A stretch of 8,273 nt of DNA, from NCBI GenBank assembly GCA_031272565.1, contig JAISTN010000004.1:1-8273 (forward strand), given 5' to 3'. Below, piece after piece: positions 1 to 5,553 of this stretch. Below the pieces are notes generated by a model, which did not search any database, was not told where the DNA came from, and saw only the letters and a program-made list of their open reading frames with translations. Within the stretch, counting starts at the first letter, position 1. Each line of letters starts with the position of its first letter. The translations under genes and the position numbers were made by a program. The DNA is from Bifidobacteriaceae bacterium. Lineage in GTDB: Bacteria; Actinomycetota; Actinomycetes; Actinomycetales; WQXJ01.

Positions 1-1
1 G

Positions 2-649
2 GCCGGCCAGTGCCCCATCATTGCGCCGGAGTTCAATGATCCGCGCGGCGTGCCGGTGGACATCAGCGTGTTCGGTGGCCGCCGCGCCACCAACGTGCCG
101 GTGGTAAACCAGTCTCTCAACTGGGAGCACGGCGTGTTCATTGGTGCCACCGTGTCCTCGGAGCAGACCGCCGCGGCGGAGGGCGCTGTTGGCGCGCTGC
201 GCCGGGACCCGTTCGCCATGCTGCCGTTCTGCGGCTACAACATGGGCGACTACTGGGCCCACTGGCTGCACATGGGCAAGGTGCTGGGCGACAAGGCGCC
301 CAAGATCTTCCAGGTCAACTGGTTCCGCAAGGGCGCCGATGGCAAGTTCCTGTGGCCGGGCTATGGCGAGAACTCGCGGGTGCTGGCCTGGGCGGTGGCC
401 CGGGTGCTGGGCCAGGCGGGCTCCGTCAAGACGGCGATTGGCCAGTTGCCGGTGATCGGCGAGTTCGATGTCGAAGGCTTGGGCTTGTCCGATGACGTCC
501 TGGCGCAGTTGTTCGCCATCGACCCGGCCGCCTGGCTGGCGGAGGCCGACCTGACCGAGGAGTACTTCGCGCAGTTCGGTGAGCGTCTGCCGGTGGAATT
601 GACCGAGCAGTTGGCGGCGCTGCGCGAGCGCCTGAACGCCGCCAAGTAG
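2..649 (+). CDS. pckG: Phosphoenolpyruvate carboxykinase (GTP), C-terminal part
   Basis: This cytosolic enzyme interconverts oxaloacetate + GTP and PEP + GDP + CO2, linking the TCA cycle to gluconeogenesis. The frame enters from the left edge (first full codon at 2) and ends at TAG 647-649, giving 215 residues, about the last third of a family usually near 600 residues. It opens with AGQCPIIAPEF, and FGGRR, HGVFIGAT, DPFAMLPFCGYNMGDYWAHW, VNWFRK and FLWPGYGENSRVL follow in the family's order. WFRK and the KFLWPG/GENSRVL loop form the guanine-nucleotide pocket in this family. The third pocket phenylalanine (PGFGEN in the animal enzymes) is tyrosine here. The GTG at 50 is an internal valine, not the start. 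A strong hairpin lies about 75 bp downstream. Identification is secure; the start lies outside the window. Confidence 0.97.
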   Translation, partial: AGQCPIIAPEFNDPRGVPVDISVFGGRRATNVPVVNQSLNWEHGVFIGATVSSEQTAAAEGAVGALRRDPFAMLPFCGYNMGDYWAHWLHMGKVLGDKAPKIFQVNWFRKGADGKFLWPGYGENSRVLAWAVARVLGQAGSVKTAIGQLPVIGEFDVEGLGLSDDVLAQLFAIDPAAWLAEADLTEEYFAQFGERLPVELTEQLAALRERLNAAK

Positions 650-725
650 CCTGGCTGAGGGCCGCGGCAGACCCGGCCGTAAGCCGGGCCCGCCGGGCAG
701 TTGGTCCGGCGCCAAGCTGACGCAG

Positions 726-756
726 GGGGCGGCTCCCTTTTCAAGGGAGCCGCCCC
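726..756 (+). terminator. Hairpin terminator after pckG
   Basis: A perfect 14-bp GC-rich stem, GGGGCGGCTCCCTT (726-739) with AAGGGAGCCGCCCC (743-756), closes on a 3-nt TTC loop. The following bases (TTCGCTTTG) are only moderately T-rich, so it is a strong stem with a poor U-tract, as is common in high-GC actinobacteria. It lies 76 bp after the pckG stop and is best read as that gene's transcription end. Confidence 0.8.
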
Positions 757-817
757 TTCGCTTTGCCCGCACGCCGCTTTGACGCAGCGGTGGCCAGGTG
801 GCCACCCTTGCCAAGCA

Positions 818-896
818 GTCGTCACCTGGGACCCGTCCCCACCTGACGAATCGCGTATCAGCGGTCGTCACTTGGGACCCGTCCCCACCTGACGAA
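818..896. repeat. Head-to-tail pair of palindromic repeats (family I)
   Basis: Two 33-nt copies (818-850 and 864-896) have a 46-bp period and differ at one base (C826 versus T872). Each copy is an imperfect palindrome. The outer arms are TCGTCA and TGACGA and the inner arms GGGAC and GTCCC, around a CC centre. The 13-bp spacer is unrelated. It lies between the pckG terminator and the 112-bp repeat. The sequence just before it (GGTGGCCACC, 797-806) matches the arms of the second palindromic family found before purC. It is a REP-like intergenic element; two copies with a short spacer do not make a CRISPR array. Confidence 0.8.
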
Positions 897-928
897 CCCG
901 GAAACGGGCGGTGGCGGACGGCGTTAGT

Positions 929-1041
929 GCAGGTCAGCGGCTTGCCGCCGATGCCGATCCCCGGCCCGGCAGGCCCCAGTTGGGGTCGACATCGGCCGCT
1001 ACTGCCACAAAACCGGCCGTTGTCTGCCCCTTTGCCCTGGG
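929..1041. repeat. ~112-bp dispersed repeat, copy 1
   Basis: This 113-bp block is repeated almost exactly at 1643-1754. The two differ by one extra C here in the CCCC run near 974-977 and one substitution (C1029 versus A1742). The block starts GCAGGTCAGCGGCTTGCCG and ends TTTGCCCTGGG. It holds an imperfect inverted repeat (GCCGATG ... CATCGGC). No terminal inverted repeats or target-site duplication are evident. It ends 34 bp beyond the stop codon of the reverse-strand HTH gene. Read in reverse it contains FVAVAADVDPNW, but the single-base indel between copies shifts that frame, which argues against present coding. Confidence 0.85.
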
Positions 1042-1075
1042 CGACCTCGGACAGGCAGGTGGGCAGGTGTGCCGT

Positions 1076-1459
1076 TCACTCGAACAGCCCAAGCTCATTT
1101 TCCAGTTCGGAAAACCGGATCATGGCCTCATGGCGACGGGTCCGTTCACGGGTGTACCAGGCCGTCACATCGGCCACCGCGATCCGGTGGTGCGAACCAA
1201 CCATGCGGAAAGGCAGGTCGCCTTGGTCCATGAGTTTGCGCACGTAGGGGCGCGATACGCCGAGCATCCTGGCGGCGTCTTCCGGGCTGACTTCGCGCGG
1301 GACGCGGGAAAACACGACTTCTTGCCCATGGGCCTGGGCGTCTACCACCTGGGCGATGAACTCGACGGTTTGGCGGGACAGCGACACAGAGAGTTCGTCG
1401 CCGTCCAGTTCCAAGGCTTGGTGCAAGGCCTCGGCATCGCGTTGCAACACTGGGCTCAT
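1076..1459 (-). CDS. Excisionase-family HTH protein, probable antitoxin without toxin
   Basis: A 127-residue protein with a two-part build. The N-terminal ~50 residues are helical and acidic. A MerR/excisionase-type helix-turn-helix follows at about residues 54-101: VSPEDAARMLGVSRPYVRKLMDQG then LPFRMVGSHHRIAVADVTAW, with the wing glycine, the HHR turn and the closing tryptophan typical of DNA-binding domain 17. The C-terminus (ENELGLFE) is the tail usual in actinobacterial antitoxins paired with PIN-domain toxins. The ATG at 1457-1459 is well supported by GGAGGTGA (1463-1470) four bases upstream. The family normally has the toxin gene directly downstream, overlapping or nearly so; here the stop (1076-1078) is followed by 34 bp and then the dispersed repeat, with no PIN frame. 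It is therefore an orphan antitoxin or a free-standing regulator. That the fold is excisionase-like is fairly sure; the antitoxin role is inferred from family resemblance. Confidence 0.85.
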   Translation of the reverse strand: MSPVLQRDAEALHQALELDGDELSVSLSRQTVEFIAQVVDAQAHGQEVVFSRVPREVSPEDAARMLGVSRPYVRKLMDQGDLPFRMVGSHHRIAVADVTAWYTRERTRRHEAMIRFSELENELGLFE

Positions 1460-1462
1460 GGG

Positions 1463-1470
1463 TCACCTCC
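1463..1470 (-). promoter_or_regulatory. Strong ribosome binding site of the HTH gene
   Basis: Reverse-strand GGAGGTGA lies 3 bases (CCC) before the ATG at 1457-1459. It is close to a perfect anti-Shine-Dalgarno match and decides the start codon. It is much stronger than anything before purD or purC in this window. Confidence 0.8.
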
Positions 1471-1480
1471 ACAAGTGGTC

Positions 1481-1498
1481 TAACTGAAGTAACTGTAG
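1481..1498. promoter_or_regulatory. Direct repeat upstream of the HTH gene, possible operator
   Basis: Two 9-bp units, TAACTGAAG and TAACTGTAG, lie head-to-tail at 1481-1498, between 22 and 40 bp upstream of the HTH start. Antitoxins commonly bind repeats overlapping their own promoter, so this is a candidate autoregulatory site. No confident -35/-10 pair is visible, and the role is inferred from position. Confidence 0.4.
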
Positions 1499-1642
1499 CA
1501 CGGGCCGATTCGCCAGGCGCGTCGGCAGCTCGGCGGTGCTGGGCGGCGGCCGGAAGTGGGAGACAAACGCCGGTTTTGGGAGGTTCAGAGCACTTGGTCG
1601 CCTGGGGGCCGCCCGCCCGGGCTGGACGTTGAGAGCGTCCCA

Positions 1643-1754
1643 GCAGGTCAGCGGCTTGCCGCCGATGCCGATCCCCGGCCCGGCAGGCCCAGTTGGGGTC
1701 GACATCGGCCGCTACTGCCACAAAACCGGCCGTTGTCTGCCACTTTGCCCTGGG
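1643..1754. repeat. ~112-bp dispersed repeat, copy 2
   Basis: A direct copy of 929-1041, identical except for one missing C and one C-to-A change (A1742). The offset is 714 bp before the indel and 713 after. With copy 1 it brackets the HTH gene in direct orientation. Sequence identity ends sharply on both sides: outside the block, 1615-1642 and 1755 onward do not resemble the flanks of copy 1. Confidence 0.85.
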
Positions 1755-1795
1755 GGCCGATCCCAAGGTGGGTAAGGGCAGGCCCGGACACAACG

Positions 1796-1815
1796 GTCAC
1801 GGGGCCCCACCTGAC
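1796..1815. repeat. Decayed copy of family I palindromic repeat
   Basis: GTCACGGGGCCCCACCTGAC keeps the two ends of family I (GTCAC ... CCCCACCTGAC) but lacks part of the centre. It forms its own dyad: GGTCA (1795-1799) with TGACC (1812-1816) around GGGGCCCC. It is probably a deleted or rearranged third copy. Confidence 0.45.
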
Positions 1816-1854
1816 CATCTGGCAACAGCTTTCCGAATGCTGGCCAACCGGGAG

Positions 1855-1978
1855 CCCAGCCGGGCAGCGGCGAACTCTCGGGCTCGTTTGTACAGATGGT
1901 GGCCGATGCCGACCTCAAAGCCAGCTTCCGGAGGGCACCAGACCACCGGTCGACATCGGCGGTAAGCCTCTGACCTGC
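1855..1978. repeat. Diverged inverted copy of the 112-bp repeat, copy 3
   Basis: The stretch 1951-1978 matches the reverse complement of the start of copies 1 and 2 at 25 of 28 bases (ATCGGCGGTAAGCC then TCTGACCTGC). A second stretch around 1902-1918 (GCCGATGCCGACCTCAA) matches their interior at about the expected distance. The left boundary is uncertain. On the forward strand one frame reads FVQMVADAD and ends at a TGA in the same relative place as FVAVAADVD in the reverse reading of copy 1, so the element may derive from an old coding end. Confidence 0.55.
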
Positions 1979-2070
1979 GCAAACGTTCTCGACGATGAAG
2001 GCCGGGGTGGCTCGCACTGGGCACGTGACGGTCGATGCGATGGGTGCTGCCCAACCGCAGACCATCACGG

Positions 2071-2087
2071 TCACCCAGGCTGGGTGA
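2071..2087. other. Small perfect hairpin upstream of purD
   Basis: TCACCCA (2071-2077) and TGGGTGA (2081-2087) form a perfect 7-bp stem with a GGC loop. No T-tract follows. It lies 116 bp before the purD start and could be part of a leader or an operator. Function unknown. Confidence 0.35.
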
Positions 2088-2202
2088 GCGGTGGCCCCAC
2101 GCTGCGGGGGGTTGCGCTGGGGGCGGACAGGTGTGCGGGGCAGCGCGCGGGGAGGCTCGGCCGGGCTGACGCGGGGGACGTGGGCGAGATAGGCTCGGAC
2201 AC

Positions 2203-3522
2203 GTGAGGATTCTGATCATTGGCTCGGGCGGCCGGGAAGATGCCATCGCCCACAGCTTGGCGCAGGAACAGACCGAACAGACTCAGCCGGTGCACCAGTT
2301 GCACGCCGCCCCCGGCAACCCAGGGATTGGCCGGGTGGCGACACTTCATACCGTTAATATCAATGACCCCCAGGCGGTGACCGCCCTGGCCCAGTCAATC
2401 AAGGCAGACCTGGTGGTGGTTGGCCCGGAGGCACCGCTGGTGGCCGGCGTGGCCGATGCCGTCCGGGCGGCCGGCATCGCCTGCTTTGGCCCCAGCGCCC
2501 AGGCTGCCCAACTTGAAGGCTCCAAGGCTTTTGCCAAAGACGTGATGGCGGCCGCCGGAGTGCCCACCGCGCGGGCCGTGGTGGCAACAGACCGCCAGCA
2601 AGCCGAGCAAGCCCTGGCCGAGTTCCACCCGCCGTACGTGGTCAAGAACGACGGCCTGGCCGCCGGCAAGGGCGTGGTGGTGACCGATCAGCTTGACCAG
2701 GCGCTGGCCCACGCCCAGGCCTGCCTGGACGCCGGCGCCAAACTGGTCATCGAGGAGTACCTGGACGGGCCGGAAATCTCACTCTTCTGCATCACCGACG
2801 GCACCACCGTGCTGCCGCTGGCCCCGGCCCAGGACTTCAAGCGGGCGCTTGATGGCGACCAAGGGCCCAACACCGGCGGCATGGGCGCCTATTCGCCACT
2901 GCCGTGGGCGCCGGCCGACCTGACCGACCAGGTGATGGAAACGGTGGCTAGGCCTACGGTGGCAGAGATGGCCAAACGCGGCACCCCGTTCCAGGGTGTG
3001 CTCTACTGCGGCCTGGCTTTGACCAGCCGCGGCCTGCGGGTGGTGGAGTTCAACGCCCGCTTTGGCGACCCCGAAACCCAAGTTGTCCTACCCCGCCTGA
3101 AGACGCCCCTGGCGGAAGTGCTGCTGGCCGCGGCGCAGGGCCGCCTGAACCAGGTTGGCCAGTTGGAATGGTCCAGCCAGGCGGCCGTCACCGTGGTGGT
3201 GGCCGCCCAGGGTTACCCCGGCACACCGGTCACGGGCCGGCCCGTGACCGGTGTGGAGCGGGCGGAACAACGCCAGAACGTGTCGGTGCTGCACGCGGGC
3301 ACCGCCTTGTGCGGCGACGGCGAACTGGTTTCGGCCGGCGGCCGGGTGCTGAACGTGGTTGGCATGGGCAAAGACCTGGCGGCGGCCCGGACCCGCGCCT
3401 ACGTGGGGGTGTCGCTGATCAGCCTGGAAGGCTCGCATCACCGGACCGATATTGCGCAACGGGCCTCGGAACTGTGTCCCCTCGAGTGCCAGAAGCGGTC
3501 CAGCCAGCAGTTGAGCGCCTGA
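2203..3522 (+). CDS. purD: Phosphoribosylamine-glycine ligase (GAR synthetase)
   Basis: Cytosolic ATP-grasp enzyme joining glycine to phosphoribosylamine with ATP, the second step of de novo purine synthesis. It has 439 residues, slightly longer than the usual ~420-430. The N-domain opens [13 protein letters not shown]. The ATP-grasp core shows [12 protein letters not shown] (146-157), [11 protein letters not shown] (183-193), [23 protein letters not shown] (210-232) and [13 protein letters not shown] (281-293), which contains the metal-binding Glu/Asn pair. The C-domain has GYPGTPVTG and a late SHHRTDI. The GTG at 2203 is chosen because it places the nucleotide-fold strand directly at the N-terminus; no good ribosome binding site precedes it. 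Odd points: residue 13 is Asp where the family has His (GGREHA), and a perfect 34-bp palindrome underlies residues 340-351. purC follows 212 bp downstream on the same strand. Confidence 0.97.
   Translation: MRILIIGSGGREDAIAHSLAQEQTEQTQPVHQLHAAPGNPGIGRVATLHTVNINDPQAVTALAQSIKADLVVVGPEAPLVAGVADAVRAAGIACFGPSAQAAQLEGSKAFAKDVMAAAGVPTARAVVATDRQQAEQALAEFHPPYVVKNDGLAAGKGVVVTDQLDQALAHAQACLDAGAKLVIEEYLDGPEISLFCITDGTTVLPLAPAQDFKRALDGDQGPNTGGMGAYSPLPWAPADLTDQVMETVARPTVAEMAKRGTPFQGVLYCGLALTSRGLRVVEFNARFGDPETQVVLPRLKTPLAEVLLAAAQGRLNQVGQLEWSSQAAVTVVVAAQGYPGTPVTGRPVTGVERAEQRQNVSVLHAGTALCGDGELVSAGGRVLNVVGMGKDLAAARTRAYVGVSLISLEGSHHRTDIAQRASELCPLECQKRSSQQLSA
3222..3255. repeat. Perfect 34-bp palindrome inside purD
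   Basis: The arms CACACCGGTCACGGGCC (3222-3238) and its exact reverse complement (3239-3255) meet with no spacer; the next flanking pair (G/G) breaks the symmetry. It encodes [11 protein letters not shown] of PurD, a segment present in the family at normal length, so it is not an obvious insertion. Symmetry this long is unusual in a coding sequence. It may be chance reinforced by GC bias, or a protein-binding or recombination site. Confidence 0.85.
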
Positions 3523-3595
3523 GCAGCCACGTAGGGCACCAAGCAAGACACTGCCAAACGACTACCGATAACCACATCACTATCGCCGCCCCTCC

Positions 3596-3674
3596 AGTGG
3601 CCACCTTGGACCTGGACCCGGGTGGCCATTTGTGGCTGGGAGTGGCCACCTTGGACCTGGACCCGGGTGGCCAT
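3596..3674. repeat. Head-to-tail pair of palindromic repeats (family II)
   Basis: Two identical 34-nt copies (3596-3629 and 3641-3674) have a period of 45 bp and an 11-bp spacer. Each has 8-bp terminal arms, TGGCCACC and GGTGGCCA, around a core containing TTGGACCTGGACCCG. The layout (direct pair, ~33-34-nt unit, ~45-bp period, symmetric ends, intergenic) mirrors family I at 818-896, and both share a CAC-C/T-TTGG-GACC-like core. Lying between purD and purC, they may form RNA hairpins that act as a processing or weak termination site for purD. Confidence 0.85.
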
Positions 3675-3690
3675 CTGGTCAGCTCCGGCC

Positions 3691-3716
3691 GTGGCGGGCG
3701 GCCAGCCGCCCGCCAC
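3691..3716 (+). promoter_or_regulatory. 12-bp hairpin just upstream of purC
   Basis: GTGGCGGGCGGC (3691-3702) and GCCGCCCGCCAC (3705-3716) pair perfectly around CA (a wider loop would form in RNA). No T-tract follows, and the stem ends 18 bp before the purC GTG, where a ribosome binding site would sit. It could be a purD terminator lacking a U-tract, an attenuator or translation-control element for purC, or an operator. The fold is certain as sequence symmetry; the role is inferred. Confidence 0.6.
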
Positions 3717-3734
3717 CTGGTGCACACTTGACGG

Positions 3735-4631
3735 GTGACTATTTCATCCAGCGATCCCCTGGCCCTGCCGGGTTGGCAATATGTGACATCCGGCAAGGTG
3801 CGCGACATCTACCAGCCGGCCGGCACGTCCCAGTACGGGGATGTCATCTTGGTGGTGACCTCAGACAGGATCTCCGCGTACGACTACGTGTTGGACACAC
3901 CCATCCCCGACAAGGGCAAGGTCTTGACCGCGCTGACCGCTTGGTGGTTCCAGCAACTGGCGGACGTGTTGCCCAATCACCTGGTCAGCCTGGACGTGCC
4001 GGCGCCGGTGGCGGGCAGGGGCATGATTTGCCGGCGCCTGGAGATGTACCCGGTGGAGTGCGTGGCACGAGGCTACCTGACCGGCTCCGGCTTGAAGGAG
4101 TACCAACAGACGGGCCAGGTGACGGGCATCGCACTGCCCAATGGCTTGACCGATGGCGACCGCCTACCGGAGGCGATCTTCACGCCGGCCACCAAGGCGG
4201 AGATTGGCGAACATGACGAGAACGTGGCGTTCGGCTACGTGGCGGACCTGCTGGGGCCCCGTGTCGCCGCCGCGCTGCGCGACGCCACCTTGGCCCTGTA
4301 CTCCAAGGCGGAGGGCATTGCCCGCCAGCGCGGCCTGATCCTGGCTGACACCAAGTTTGAGTTCGGGGTCGACCCGGCCACCGGCGCCCTGACTCTAGGT
4401 GACGAGGTCCTGACGCCGGATTCGTCCCGCTACTGGGACGTGGCGACCTGGCAGCCGGGCGGCCCCCAGCCCAGTTTCGACAAGCAGTTTGTGCGGGACT
4501 GGCTGACCAAGGAATCAGGGTGGGACCGGCAGTCGCCGCCGCCCGCCCTGCCGGCCGATGTCGTCCAGAAGACCAGGGCCCGCTACGTGGAGGCTTACGA
4601 ACGCCTCACGGGATTGCAATTCGCGGCCTGA
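3735..4631 (+). CDS. purC: SAICAR synthetase (phosphoribosylaminoimidazole-succinocarboxamide synthase)
   Basis: Cytosolic enzyme joining aspartate to CAIR with ATP to give SAICAR in de novo purine synthesis. It has 298 residues, matching the long PurC form of actinobacteria and eukaryotes rather than the ~240-residue form. SGKVRDIY (19-26) is the glycine-rich ATP loop, TSDRISAYDYVLDTPIPDKG (42-61) follows, MYPVECVARGYLTGS (104-118) fits family signature 1, and LADTKFEFG (203-211) fits signature 2. The end has TPDSSRYWD and SFDKQFVRDWL. The GTG at 3735 is preferred because the next candidate (GTG 3783) begins inside the conserved N-terminal strand; no clear ribosome binding site precedes it, and a stable hairpin ends 18 bp upstream. 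It may be co-transcribed with purD, but two palindromic repeats lie between them. No other pur gene follows. Confidence 0.97.
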   Translation: MTISSSDPLALPGWQYVTSGKVRDIYQPAGTSQYGDVILVVTSDRISAYDYVLDTPIPDKGKVLTALTAWWFQQLADVLPNHLVSLDVPAPVAGRGMICRRLEMYPVECVARGYLTGSGLKEYQQTGQVTGIALPNGLTDGDRLPEAIFTPATKAEIGEHDENVAFGYVADLLGPRVAAALRDATLALYSKAEGIARQRGLILADTKFEFGVDPATGALTLGDEVLTPDSSRYWDVATWQPGGPQPSFDKQFVRDWLTKESGWDRQSPPPALPADVVQKTRARYVEAYERLTGLQFAA

Positions 4632-4644
4632 GCCCGCGCGGTTG

Positions 4645-4673
4645 CCACGGTCCGCACCCGACACGCGGCGTGG
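4645..4673 (+). terminator. Candidate hairpin after purC
   Basis: CCACG (4645-4649) with CGTGG (4669-4673) and CCGC (4652-4655) with GCGG (4665-4668) form a bulged 9-bp stem with a 9-nt loop, starting 14 bp after the purC stop. There is no U-tract (TCCCATAACT follows). Position supports a terminator; the stem is modest. Confidence 0.4.
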
Positions 4674-4715
4674 TCCCATAACTGGCAGACCAGGTGGTCC
4701 CATCAGGCTGGCAGA
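4670..4715. repeat. Short imperfect tandem repeat after purC
   Basis: GTGGTCCCAT occurs at 4670-4679 and 4694-4703, each followed a few bases later by CTGGCAGA (4682-4689 and 4708-4715). This gives two ~20-nt units with a 24-26-bp period. No dyad symmetry like that of families I and II. Too short to interpret. Confidence 0.45.
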
Positions 4716-5496
4716 AATGCCTCAGGGTAGGCCCAAGCTCCTGGCAGTCGACAACTTGGGCGCCACTACCCAGACGGCATCTTCCGCTCCAACTGGCAAA
4801 GCCTCCCCACGGGCTCACCAAGGGCAGCATCAACCACTCAGCGACAGCCATTCCCGCAACCGCCCAACTAGCATCGCCCGGGTTTCGCGACGGGCTGAAC
4901 GCCCTGGTCGCAGCCCCAATAGCGACGCAAATTCGGCCTGCCACGGCCCAAACAGCCCAGAAATTCATCCCATGACCCCGCGGATCGTGAGTGGTATTAC
5001 GCAAGAATGACTCCCCCAAACGGCTGCAATCGTGTCGCCTGGCGGGCACCATGGGGCACCGGCCCGGGCCAGGCCGTGTGGCTGAACCGCAGGTCAGAGG
5101 CCCGGAAACGGCTGGTCAAACCCCGCCTGGCGTAGGTAGAAGCACCCAAGGCGGCAATTTGCAAGCCAATTTCGCTAGTAGCGTGTGACGTAGGTAACAG
5201 GCAGACCTGTCTCTTGGTATGCCTATGCCTCGGAGAGAAGGAAGAATCGTGCTCGGTCGCAACCCCGCGGGCGATGTGGTTTCGCACTTCAGGCGCCAGG
5301 GCCATTCTGGGCCCGGGCGGCTGTGTGCTACCCACCTGACGCTTCTACCTCTCTCCGCCCACGCAACTCGCCAGCAAGTCCCTCCAACAAGCCAGCACCG
5401 CTCCAGGTGCGCCTTGGCCCATGTGCCGCAGTCTCCCCGAGTCCTGACTCGCGGATGCCCCAGCACCGAAGCCCCCAGTACCAGTGCGGTGGACCG

Positions 5497-5546
5497 AAGC
5501 ATAGTTACATGCTTGTAATTCACCGCCGGACCGTAAACAAGGAAAG
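5497..5546 (+). promoter_or_regulatory. Start region of the envelope protein gene: dyad and ribosome binding site
   Basis: AAGCAT (5497-5502) and ATGCTT (5509-5514) form a 6-bp dyad around AGTTAC. It overlaps AT-rich hexamers such as TGTAAT (5514-5519) that could serve as a -10, though no matching -35 is clear. AAGGAAAG (5539-5546) is a good ribosome binding site 7 bases before the ATG at 5554 and fixes that start. The dyad could be an operator. Confidence 0.5.
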
Positions 5547-5553
5547 AACCAAA

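Larger units (their letters stand above)
1500..2202. other. Gene-free, repeat-rich interval before purD
   Basis: About 700 bp between the HTH gene promoter region and purD. It contains 112-bp repeat copy 2, a decayed family I palindrome, a diverged inverted copy of the 112-bp element, and a 7-bp hairpin at 2071-2087. Open frames exist on both strands (for example 1556-2206 forward), but they are rich in Pro, Arg and Gly, run through the repeats and match nothing I recognise. I read the interval as non-coding, accumulated repeat debris. Confidence 0.65.
4632..5553. other. Long interval without a convincing gene
   Basis: About 920 bp between purC and the envelope protein gene. It looks less GC-rich and more C- and A-rich on the forward strand than the neighbours. 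Frames exist on the reverse strand (4606-5052 and 5116-5565), but they lack a ribosome binding site, recognisable motifs and the high third-position GC of the real genes. The first has a hydrophobic stretch beginning MNFWAVWAVAGR, too weak to call. Small features seen: the 24-bp-spaced GTGGTCCCAT pair, CGCTA-G-TAGCG at 5173-5183, ACAGG-CAGA-CCTGT at 5197-5210, and the palindrome GGCCCGGGCC near 5062. I see no tRNA or known riboswitch; part of it may be the leader of the downstream gene. Confidence 0.6.

Noticed and set aside
50..52. GTG at 50 as the start of pckG
   Set aside because: The conserved family sequence continues in frame upstream to the window edge (AGQCPIIAPEF), so it is an internal valine.
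361..825. Reverse-strand open frame antisense to pckG
   Set aside because: Shadow of pckG continuing through its terminator; no conserved sequence.
818..896. Possible CRISPR array from the 33-nt direct repeats (also 3596-3674)
   Set aside because: Only two units per locus, spacers of 11-13 bp are far too short, and no cas genes are present.
1146..1793. Reverse-strand open frame of 215 codons overlapping the HTH gene
   Set aside because: It runs through repeat copy 2 and the HTH gene in another frame, and is Arg/Pro-rich with no family motifs. The HTH frame has the strong ribosome binding site.
1556..2206. Forward open frame of 216 codons overlapping the purD start
   Set aside because: It crosses two repeat copies, has low-complexity composition and no recognisable domain. 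High GC produces long chance frames.
1797..2246. Reverse-strand open frame of 149 codons antisense to the purD start
   Set aside because: Proline/arginine-rich, no ribosome binding site or motif, and overlaps repeats and purD.
4606..5052. Reverse-strand frame with a hydrophobic stretch (MNFWAVWAVAGR...), possible small membrane protein
   Set aside because: No ribosome binding site, third-position GC unlike the real genes, and overlaps the purC 3' end. Not supportable without homologues.
4632..5553. tRNA or known riboswitch in the long gap
   Set aside because: No T-loop (GGTTCGA-type) sequence or acceptor pairing found, and no recognisable c-di-GMP, cobalamin or purine riboswitch core by eye.
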